Of a stretch of DNA of 19,799 bases, positions 5,217 to 11,943 are shown piece after piece. How positions within the stretch are numbered: the first letter of the stretch is position 1; every line of letters starts with the position of its first letter. This DNA comes from CAYFUR01 sp964346275. GTDB lineage: Bacteria > Sumerlaeota > Sumerlaeia > SLMS01. The stretch lies in contig CAYFUR010000067.1 in assembly GCA_964346275.1 (NCBI GenBank), positions 1 through 19,799 on the forward strand. Direction: 5' to 3'. The notes under the pieces are model-generated. The model saw only the letters and a program-made list of their open reading frames with translations, was not told the DNA's origin and did not search any database. A program made the position numbers and the translations under genes.

Positions 5217-7337
5217 TTGACCGCGAAAACCACGACGGCGGATTTCTTTCAAAACCAGGCCCGGGCTCTGCGCAAGACCGGGCTTCTCGTCCTGCTGTTC
5301 TGCATCGCCGTTTTGCTGATCATCCTGGCGGTCTATTTTGTCGTCACCACGATGGCCTATTTCTTCCTCACGGGCGATTTGGGCGCGAAGCAGGGCACCC
5401 TGATGGATTTCTACTTTCAGCCCAAGGTTTTCGCCGCCGTCGCCGGGGCAACGATCCTTGTCATCGGCGGCGGGACGCTTTTCAAGATTCTCAGTCTCCG
5501 CAAAGGCGGCAGCGCCGTCGCCGGGATGCTGGGCGCCGTGCCCGTTGCCATCGACACCAAAGACCAGGACGAACGCAAACTCCTCAATGTCATCGAAGAG
5601 ATGTCGATCGCTTCCGGCTGTCCCCATCCCTCCGTCTATCTCCTCAAGCAAGAGAGGGGAATCAACGCCTTCGCCGCGGGCTTTACGCAAAGCGACGCCG
5701 CCATCACCGTGACCGAAGGCGCCATCAAGCATCTCTCCCGGCCCGAGCTGCAGGGAGTCATCGCCCACGAATTCAGTCATATCGTAAACGGAGATATGCG
5801 GCTGAATATCAACCTGATGGGCGTGGTTCACGGCATCCAGCAAATCGGCCTGGTCGGCAAGGGGATCATGTTCGCCTCGCTGGGCGCGGATTCCAGCCAC
5901 CGCGGGCGTGGCCGCCGGGGGGCCGACCCCCGGCTTCTCGCGGCCGGGGCCGTGATTTTCCTCGTGGGGTTGATCGGCCTCCTCTTTGCCCGGATCATCA
6001 AGGCCGCCGTCTCCCGCCAGCGCGAATACCTCGCTGATGCGGCCGCCGTCCAATATACGCGCTATCCGGAGGGGATCGCCGGGGCTCTGAAGAAGATCGG
6101 CGGCCTCGAGAGCGGATCGCGCGTCTATCTCGCCCAGGCCGAGCAGGCCAGCCACTTCTTCTTCGGCAACGCCCTGAAGGCGGGCCAGCGAGCCAACGCC
6201 TCGAACGTCCTCTCAACCCATCCCCCTCTGCCGAAACGCATTCGTAATATTCTTCCCTCCTGGGATGGCACGTTCCCGGCGATCAAGGACATCGAATTCC
6301 CCAGCCTGAAGGAAGCGCAGGGCCGGGCGCGGACCGCTGAACCGCCCAAACCACCCAAGACCGCCCCGCTTCCCGGCGGCCAGCCAGGCCAGATGCCTCC
6401 CGTCATGCCACCCACGGCCCAGCAGGGGACCGGTGGCCAGCAGGGCCCGGTGCTCCCGCCCGGCGCCGGGGGAGCGCAGGGAGCACCCCAGCAGCGCATG
6501 ATGGCTATCGGAGCCGCCGCCATCCTCTCCCAGGTCGGCCAGATTCGCCCCGAGGGAATCGAGCATGCCCAAGGCATCCTGCGCACCGTGCCCGACAGCC
6601 TTCGGTCCCGCGTCCGGCGCGTCGGCGGCGCCATGGGCACCCTCTTCGCCCTGCTGATCCGAGAGGATGAAGCCAGCGACCAGGAAGGTCTCAAGAAACT
6701 GCCGACGGAGTGGCGCTTCGAAGCCGAACAGGCCCTTGGAGAAACAAAAGGCATGGGAGCCCCGGCGCGGCTCGCTCTCATCGATCTGGCCCTTCCCGCC
6801 CTCCGGAAAGCGAACCCGGACGAATCCGGGACTTTCCTCCGCGCTGTGGAGGACCTGATTCAATCGGATCAGAAAACGACGCTTCTCGAACTGGCCATCG
6901 AAGTCCTGGTGCGCAAGCAACTCGACCCCGAGACCAGAAAACGAACCATGCGCGGCCCCCAGTATTACTCGATCACCCCGCTCGTAAGCCACATCGGATT
7001 GCTTCTCAGCTCGCTGGCGCACAGCTCCGGCGATAACCGGAGCACCGCGCAAGAGGCTTTTTCAGCAGGCGCGTCCAGCTTTGGGGAAAAAGCCTCGCGA
7101 TTCCAACTCGCCGAAAAGGCATCCTGCTCGCCAAAAGCCATCCGTGCGGCGTTCATCGCGCTCGCCCAGGCATCCCCCCACGTGAAAAAGCGGGTGCTTG
7201 AGGCCTGCGTTCGTGCGGTGAATGCCGATGAAAAGCTCACCGAGGGGGAAGCCATGCTCCTCCGCGCCGTGGGGGGAGCGCTTGATCTCCCCATGCCTCC
7301 GCTTGCCGGGCGATCATTTCCTGTGGATCAGTATTGA
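5217..7337 (+). CDS. Membrane M48 zinc metalloprotease with C-terminal TerB-like domain
   Basis: A 706-aa Ste24p/HtpX-type protease likely to degrade or clip membrane proteins. Hydrophobic segments lie at about residues 22-52, 71-92 and 241-262. The zinc motif HEFSH is at 184-188 (His184, catalytic Glu185, His188), and the third ligand is Glu270 in REYLADAAA. A THPPLPKRI motif (334-342), usual at the end of the M48 domain, follows. Residues 370-428 are a Pro/Gly/Gln linker. Residues 430-695 form a helical domain ending in ACVRAVNADEKLTEGEAMLLRAVGGALDLP, which resembles a TerB-like domain. The protein is much longer than HtpX (about 290 aa) and resembles longer M48 proteins with such C-termini. 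No LemA or TPM partner is adjacent. The start is TTG 5217 with GGAG 9 nt upstream. Catalytic residues appear intact, so it should be active. Confidence 0.88.
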   Translation: MTAKTTTADFFQNQARALRKTGLLVLLFCIAVLLIILAVYFVVTTMAYFFLTGDLGAKQGTLMDFYFQPKVFAAVAGATILVIGGGTLFKILSLRKGGSAVAGMLGAVPVAIDTKDQDERKLLNVIEEMSIASGCPHPSVYLLKQERGINAFAAGFTQSDAAITVTEGAIKHLSRPELQGVIAHEFSHIVNGDMRLNINLMGVVHGIQQIGLVGKGIMFASLGADSSHRGRGRRGADPRLLAAGAVIFLVGLIGLLFARIIKAAVSRQREYLADAAAVQYTRYPEGIAGALKKIGGLESGSRVYLAQAEQASHFFFGNALKAGQRANASNVLSTHPPLPKRIRNILPSWDGTFPAIKDIEFPSLKEAQGRARTAEPPKPPKTAPLPGGQPGQMPPVMPPTAQQGTGGQQGPVLPPGAGGAQGAPQQRMMAIGAAAILSQVGQIRPEGIEHAQGILRTVPDSLRSRVRRVGGAMGTLFALLIREDEASDQEGLKKLPTEWRFEAEQALGETKGMGAPARLALIDLALPALRKANPDESGTFLRAVEDLIQSDQKTTLLELAIEVLVRKQLDPETRKRTMRGPQYYSITPLVSHIGLLLSSLAHSSGDNRSTAQEAFSAGASSFGEKASRFQLAEKASCSPKAIRAAFIALAQASPHVKKRVLEACVRAVNADEKLTEGEAMLLRAVGGALDLPMPPLAGRSFPVDQY

Positions 7338-7508
7338 CGCACTTAATTCCTCCTTCCATATTAAATACTGAAGCGACTAGTCAACGTGGCTACCTGCCTG
7401 CCGGACCGCTCAGAGTAGGCGCCTCGTTCCTTAAGGGATTTCCCGGAGGGATTTTGAGTCACGGCTATTTCAACCCGAGTCATCTCAGGGAAAAGCGCCG
7501 GTTTTTAC

Positions 7509-7537
7509 TTGACGCTGGAAGCAGGATGTCGACTCTA
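7509..7537 (+). promoter_or_regulatory. Weak candidate promoter for beta-helix gene
   Basis: TTGACG (7509-7514) is a good -35 box; 17 nt later is ACTCTA, a poor -10. The same ACTTGACG octamer occurs in the better promoter of the secreted-protein gene at 10876. If used, it gives a leader of roughly 185 nt. Confidence 0.25.
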
Positions 7538-7639
7538 GAACACGATATACGGGAAAAAGTGAGATCCATGGAGCCGACATTCGTCCGGCAGGACATGGCT
7601 AGACGGCTTGCCAGGAATTCAGTCTCGTAAGTGAAACCA

Positions 7640-7700
7640 CTCCGCTTCAAATTCAGGCGGAGGACCCCACGACCCGGAAAAAACGGCAATCAACCTGCCG
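7640..7700 (+). promoter_or_regulatory. Paired hairpins in leader of beta-helix gene
   Basis: Stem 1 pairs CTCCGCTT (7640-7647) with AGGCGGAG (7655-7662), one G-T pair and a 7-nt loop. Stem 2 pairs CGGCA (7684-7688) with TGCCG (7696-7700). They lie just upstream of the AGGAGG ribosome-binding site (7711-7716), which is an unusual 13 nt from the ATG at 7730. They may stabilise the message or modulate translation. Confidence 0.35.
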
Positions 7701-7729
7701 ATTTCTAAGAAGGAGGAAGTGATATTACC

Positions 7730-10606
7730 ATGGTTGGCCTTAATCGCCCCACCCTTGCGGTGTCTGCCGCGGCCCTGCTGCTTTCAGCCGGTCTCGCCAG
7801 CGCCCAGACCATCCAGGTCCTGTCCGTTAATTATGATGGCCCGGACGCCGACTCGGCGCCGGATCAGCCCTCTGCGGACCTGACCACCGACAATGATTAC
7901 ACCCGTCTGGAAAATGCGATGACCAGCATTTCCCAGAACAACACGGTGGTCGAACTCTTTGGTGAGTTCGATCTGACCGAAACCAATGCCGAGGCGGCCT
8001 ATAACTCCGCCGGCGAGCTCCCCTACCCCCCGACTTCCACCTACAGTGGACTCACCCTCATCGGCATGGATGCCGCCGCCATCGTCCTCGACAAAGAAAA
8101 CGGCGCCTTTGATACCGGCTTCTATCAGGACGAGACGGTGAACGACCTGACGATCGATAACATCGAATTCCGTGGATTTGAACTGTCCTACTGGGCCGCC
8201 AGCGGAGGCATTAATACGCTGACGATCCAGAACTGCACATTTTACATGGGCACCTACGATCAGTCCGCCGCCTACGGAATGTTCTGGCAGCCCCAGATGA
8301 CCACGGACATGACCGTCGACGGCAACACGTTCTACCACATCGTCAACGCTGGCATTCCGATGCCGGACCCGAACACCGGCGAGCCCACCAACCCCGGCTA
8401 CACCGGCACAAGCTATGGCTTCGTCGGCAACTGCTGTAACGGCAACGCGGCCCAGGGCATGTTTATCACGAACAATACGTTCAATGCCTACATGGACCCG
8501 GCTCTGCCCCAGCAGCAGAACTCCCGCTTTACCTGTATTTACGACAACAACAACTCGAACCGTGGCGCCTCCAGCCAAAGTGTTGTCCGTATCAACAACA
8601 ACACCTTTGATATGGGTCTGGACCTCGGCAGCGGCATCGAGAAGTTCTGGGGCTACGGCATCATCCCGACCGGTATCGACGAGCGCGTCGATGGCGACGT
8701 GGGTGCTGTCTATGAATTCGACGGCAACAGCTTCGCCAACATGCCCGTCGCCTTCTACCCCGTCTGGTTCGACGCCACGGACCCCGACGACGGCACGGTG
8801 ATCACCGACACCACCTTCACGAACATGGGCTATAACGATCCCAACAACCAGATCAGCCCGCCCTACGAGGTGTTCTACGCCCCGGCCATCCGCAACGCCA
8901 CGGCGGGCGGCTTTGGCGTCTCCGGTGGTTCGCGCGTCCTTTGGGGCGTGAACAACACGTGGGAAGGCGTTTCCGGCATTCCGGCCCTCAACGACATGTC
9001 CGTTGAGCCCCTTGCCTTCGAAATGTCCCCGGCCGACGAGCAGCTGACTGCGTTCTCGCAGGCTGGCATCCTCGCCGCGGAAGTGATCCAGGCCCCGGCC
9101 ACGACCTTCAACCGCACCAGCGATGACGAGTGGACCTTCGACCCCTACTGGTCGTTCCCCACTCCTCCCACTGCTGACGGTGGCGTGGACATTTCCAGCG
9201 AAGAAGCGGCCATTGGCTACAACGCCTTCGGCAACCCCGTTCCCCAGGGCGATCCCAACATCTTCGTCGACGATCCCGCCGATCCCCTCGTTGTCGACAT
9301 CTCCGTCGACACCGAGTATGCCCCCGGCACGATCATCGACAAGGACGTGACGATCCGCCGCGACCCGAACCTCAAGTTCGGCGCCCCGGACACCCCGGTC
9401 GTCAGCCCGACGGTCAAAGAACTCGGCTCGCCGCTGTTCGTCGTTGAAGCGGGCGGCACGCTGACGATCCAGGACCTCGTCATCGACGGCAACACCCCGT
9501 TCCCCGGACCGAAAGACGTGAACTCGCTCATCAAGGTCATGAAGGGCGGCGAAGTGATCGTCGAGAACTCGACGCTCAAGAACGCGTTCGCCGCCGGTAT
9601 TGACGCCGAAGGCGACGACACGGTTCCCGCCGACGAGTCTTTCGTGACGGTCACGGGCTCCTACCTGGACAACCTCGATCCCGCGATCCGCGCGGTCGAC
9701 GTGTCCGACGTCTCTGTCTCCAACAGCCTCCTTGGCTCGGTCCGTAACGGCATCATTGCCAGCCGCGACACCACTGTCAGCTTTGACACGAACGTGTTCA
9801 ACGGCCCAGCCACGGACTTCTTCTTCATCAACGCGCCGACCATATTCGAAACGTTGAACAACCTCTACTTCACCGAAGTGGACCCGTACTTCAACGGCGA
9901 GAAGTTCCCCACCGCCGGCACCTTCAACCTCAATATCGCCGAGAACTGGCATAACGAGTTCTATGGCTATGGTGCGCAGGAAACCGACGGCCTGATCACT
10001 GGCGACGTGCCCGTCGTCAACAGCGCTGGCGAACTCTTCGAGGACAAGGACTTCACCGCAGGCGTCCTGACCTACGACATGTTCGATGGCACGGAAGCCT
10101 GGGATAACTCGGGCTTCACCGAGAGCCAGGTCGTGGCGCAGCTTGACCGCGACCTCGACGCCTGGCCCGACGCCTGGGAACTGGCCGACGACAACTACAC
10201 CAAGTTCGACTCCGATGGAGACGGCTGGCCCGACGGTGTTGAAGCGGCTCAGGGGACCGACCCGCGCGATGGCGGCGACTTCCCCGCTGGCGTTTTCGAC
10301 ATCAACCTGGACGCCGATGACAATGGCATCGTCGACTGGTATGAGGACTCCTTCGCCACGAACACCGGCGTGGAAGACTCGCTGGGCGACGTGCTCCGCG
10401 ACGGCGACGCGACCCTGACCGACGCGGTCCGCTCTCTCCAGATCGTGAACGGCCAGTTCGGTTCGCTGAAGAGCCAGATCTTTGGTGACCTGAATGCCCT
10501 CGACGTCTCCGGCCTCGGCGTGAACTCGCTGGCCAACCCGCTTCAGATCCTTCGCTTCCAGGCGGGCGTCCGCGACAAGCTGCCGGCTCTGCCGGGTATC
10601 GATTGA
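7730..10606 (+). CDS. Secreted beta-helix protein with calcium-loop and dockerin-like tail
   Basis: A 958-aa exported, strongly acidic protein. The signal peptide ends LASA|QT (cleavage after residue 25). From about residue 100 to 730 it carries repeated right-handed parallel beta-helix rungs, for example LTIDNIEFRGFEL, LTIQNCTFYMG, MTVDGNTFYHIVN, VVRINNNTFDMG, LTIQDLVIDGNTP, EVIVENSTLKNAF and DVSVSNSLLGSV. Around residues 825-845 is a TSP3-like calcium motif, DSDGDGWPDGVEAAQGTDP, and LDADDNGIVDWYEDSF follows. The last 70 residues hold a degenerate dockerin-like pair: LGDVLRDGDATLTDAVRSLQ and a poorer second half, LANPLQILRFQAG. No catalytic residues are recognisable; it could be a polysaccharide-binding, adhesive or structural surface protein. 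Codons are strongly biased to C-ending forms, suggesting high expression. It has its own terminator. Confidence 0.8.
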   Translation: MVGLNRPTLAVSAAALLLSAGLASAQTIQVLSVNYDGPDADSAPDQPSADLTTDNDYTRLENAMTSISQNNTVVELFGEFDLTETNAEAAYNSAGELPYPPTSTYSGLTLIGMDAAAIVLDKENGAFDTGFYQDETVNDLTIDNIEFRGFELSYWAASGGINTLTIQNCTFYMGTYDQSAAYGMFWQPQMTTDMTVDGNTFYHIVNAGIPMPDPNTGEPTNPGYTGTSYGFVGNCCNGNAAQGMFITNNTFNAYMDPALPQQQNSRFTCIYDNNNSNRGASSQSVVRINNNTFDMGLDLGSGIEKFWGYGIIPTGIDERVDGDVGAVYEFDGNSFANMPVAFYPVWFDATDPDDGTVITDTTFTNMGYNDPNNQISPPYEVFYAPAIRNATAGGFGVSGGSRVLWGVNNTWEGVSGIPALNDMSVEPLAFEMSPADEQLTAFSQAGILAAEVIQAPATTFNRTSDDEWTFDPYWSFPTPPTADGGVDISSEEAAIGYNAFGNPVPQGDPNIFVDDPADPLVVDISVDTEYAPGTIIDKDVTIRRDPNLKFGAPDTPVVSPTVKELGSPLFVVEAGGTLTIQDLVIDGNTPFPGPKDVNSLIKVMKGGEVIVENSTLKNAFAAGIDAEGDDTVPADESFVTVTGSYLDNLDPAIRAVDVSDVSVSNSLLGSVRNGIIASRDTTVSFDTNVFNGPATDFFFINAPTIFETLNNLYFTEVDPYFNGEKFPTAGTFNLNIAENWHNEFYGYGAQETDGLITGDVPVVNSAGELFEDKDFTAGVLTYDMFDGTEAWDNSGFTESQVVAQLDRDLDAWPDAWELADDNYTKFDSDGDGWPDGVEAAQGTDPRDGGDFPAGVFDINLDADDNGIVDWYEDSFATNTGVEDSLGDVLRDGDATLTDAVRSLQIVNGQFGSLKSQIFGDLNALDVSGLGVNSLANPLQILRFQAGVRDKLPALPGID

Positions 10607-10625
10607 TCTCGGAAACAGCTGAATC

Positions 10626-10664
10626 GATTCGGCAGGGATAACTTCCCTGCCGAATCACTTTTTC
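10626..10664 (+). terminator. Strong intrinsic terminator after beta-helix gene
   Basis: A perfect 13-bp stem, 10626-10638 with 10644-10656, loop TAACT, followed by ACTTTTT. It starts 20 nt after the stop of the beta-helix gene. Confidence 0.92.
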
Positions 10665-10732
10665 AAGCATTGGTAAACTTCTGAGAATCAATAAGCCCAA
10701 GCGGCACATCACGCGACGCAAGACCTAACCGG

Positions 10733-10777
10733 CCGGCGGATTCGAGCGGGTGAGCCCACTCCTCCGCCGGTCTTTTT
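10733..10777 (+). terminator. Second intrinsic terminator
   Basis: CCGGCGGA (10733-10740) pairs with TCCGCCGG (10763-10770); the 22-nt interior can fold further. TCTTTTT follows (10771-10777). It lies 77 nt after the first terminator, with no gene between. It may be a fail-safe for the highly expressed gene upstream or the end of a short untranslated RNA from 10665-10770. Confidence 0.8.
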
Positions 10778-10802
10778 CTGACTTTCCACGGTCCCCCTGG
10801 AC

Positions 10803-10831
10803 TTGACGACCCCCCCGGTTTGATTTCTTAT
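10803..10831 (+). promoter_or_regulatory. Candidate sigma-70-type promoter of secreted-protein gene
   Basis: TTGACG (10803-10808) and TCTTAT (10826-10831) are separated by 17 nt, with five of six and four of six consensus matches. It lies just after the second terminator and 44 nt before ATG 10876, so the downstream gene is probably its own transcription unit. Confidence 0.5.
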
Positions 10832-10875
10832 TCCTCGAGCAAGACCCCACTTTATTTGAAAGGATTCACTGAGAG

Positions 10876-11820
10876 ATGTTCAAAGGCCGTTTTCTCCTTC
10901 TCAGCGTCCTGCTGGCCTTCTTTGCCGGCATGGGCGCCTCTGTGGCCAGCGCCCAGCTACCAGCACCCAAGTTTGACTACGAATGGATCAAGGGCCATCC
11001 GCTCGTCACCGCCGAGCAGGAAGCGGTTCTCCGCGTCACCATGCACGGCGATGTGGACGACCCGACTTCGCCCGGCCTCGTTCTTTCCGGCTTCAACATC
11101 GCCGTCCAGATTCCCGAAGGCGTCGTGGATGAATCGACTGTCTCCATTCCCGGCGGCGGCGATAAATTCAGCGAAATCATCCCGGAAACACCCAGCGATG
11201 ATAACGCCTACGGCAGCCCCAAAGTTCGTCTCCTGAGCGACTATCGCCTCGTCGCCGACGCTTATCCCTCCAGCGTCTATCCGACTCCGCCGGACGATGG
11301 GCGTGACGAGCGCAATGCCATGCTCTGGGACAACTCCGGCTTCATCGTCGAAGACCTCGGTACGGCCCCGGCAGGCTTCCTCCAGATTGCCATTACCGGC
11401 GTGGGCCAGCGATTGGAAAGTATTTCGCCGCTCGGCGATATCCCCACCCGCCGCAACGACTTGACCGAAGCGGAAGCCACCTCGCCGCTCGGACCGGCAG
11501 GCAGCACCACCGGCACCTCGCAGCGCGCCGCGTTCCTCGATATCAAATTCACGGTGCTCGACACCGCGGATCCTGTCGATCGGGCGAACTTCTTCTACAA
11601 CATCATGGTGATGGCGAATCCCAACGCCGTTCAGACATTCTCGGCTGAGGATCACCTCCCCAACCCCAGCGCCACACAGCCTTCCGTTCCCAAGACTCTG
11701 GCGCTTGACTCGAACACCTTCCTGGAAACGGATGGCGCCGACAACAACAGCCAGCCCCAAATCCTCCAGGATGGCCCCACCCAGACCACCTTCAATGCGA
11801 GCTGGGAGCTTTATCAGTAA
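10876..11820 (+). CDS. Secreted protein of unknown function, possibly cohesin-like
   Basis: A 314-aa exported protein with a clear signal peptide (FLLLSVLLAFFAG, cleavage expected at SA|QL after residue 26). The mature part begins with a beta-rich stretch, AVLRVTMHGDVDD, then LSGFNIAVQIPEGVVDESTV, and later AFLDIKFTVLDTADP. This order vaguely recalls cohesin-type beta-sandwiches, but I cannot establish it. The middle is rich in Pro, Asp and Gly. There is no dockerin, no transmembrane segment and no catalytic motif, and it ends NASWELYQ. AAGGA lies 11 nt upstream of the ATG. It sits between two secreted-or-envelope genes and has its own promoter and terminator. The signal peptide is secure; any function is not. 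Confidence 0.7.
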   Translation: MFKGRFLLLSVLLAFFAGMGASVASAQLPAPKFDYEWIKGHPLVTAEQEAVLRVTMHGDVDDPTSPGLVLSGFNIAVQIPEGVVDESTVSIPGGGDKFSEIIPETPSDDNAYGSPKVRLLSDYRLVADAYPSSVYPTPPDDGRDERNAMLWDNSGFIVEDLGTAPAGFLQIAITGVGQRLESISPLGDIPTRRNDLTEAEATSPLGPAGSTTGTSQRAAFLDIKFTVLDTADPVDRANFFYNIMVMANPNAVQTFSAEDHLPNPSATQPSVPKTLALDSNTFLETDGADNNSQPQILQDGPTQTTFNASWELYQ

Positions 11821-11847
11821 GCTCTCCTCCAGTTGAACTTTCCAAGG

Positions 11848-11881
11848 CCCCGGAGATTCCTTCTCCGGGGTTTTCTCTTTT
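11848..11881 (+). terminator. Intrinsic terminator after secreted-protein gene
   Basis: CCCCGGAGA (11848-11856) pairs with TCTCCGGGG (11862-11870), 9 bp with loop TTCCT, followed by TTTTCTCTTTT. Its position rules against a start of the next gene at 11833. Confidence 0.92.
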
Positions 11882-11943
11882 CACGGCCCAAGGCAAGGTC
11901 CAAACAATGGATCGGCGATGATGACACACCGGATCCAGGGTCC

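Larger units (their letters stand above)
7338..7729. other. 392-nt spacer, possible leader, no confident gene
   Basis: The composition is visibly less GC-rich than the flanks, and codons in any open frame include ATA, CTA, AGA and AGG, which the neighbouring genes avoid. A frame open from TTG 7334 to 7630 contains a 34-codon candidate (ATG 7526, MSTLEHDIREKVRSMEPTFV...) behind a GGAAGCAGG sequence, but codon use argues against it. AGGGATTT occurs twice (7434-7441 and 7447-7454). GACTAGTC (7375-7382) is a palindrome. Two small hairpins lie near the 3' end. The region probably contains the promoter and long leader of the beta-helix gene; no known riboswitch was recognised. Confidence 0.45.

Noticed and set aside
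4884..6155. 423-codon frame opposite the M48 protease and across the divergent promoter
   Set aside because: It overlaps two well supported genes, starts inside the protease gene and has low-complexity Gly/Asp/Glu composition; an antisense shadow.
7441..7500. Cyclic-di-GMP riboswitch suggested by TCACGGC and nearby hairpin bases
   Set aside because: The conserved core and tetraloop/receptor elements of the GEMM motif are not present.
7526..7630. Possible 34-aa small protein in the spacer
   Set aside because: Codons CTA, ATA, AGA and AGG are avoided by neighbouring genes, and the ribosome-binding site is only fair. Kept as a remark in the spacer entry rather than called as a gene.
7784..9952. 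722-codon open frame on the strand opposite the beta-helix gene
   Set aside because: Its length reflects the C-ending codon bias of the sense gene, which removes antisense stops; the product is a low-complexity Val/Gly/Asp/Glu-rich string with no ribosome-binding site and no recognisable motif.
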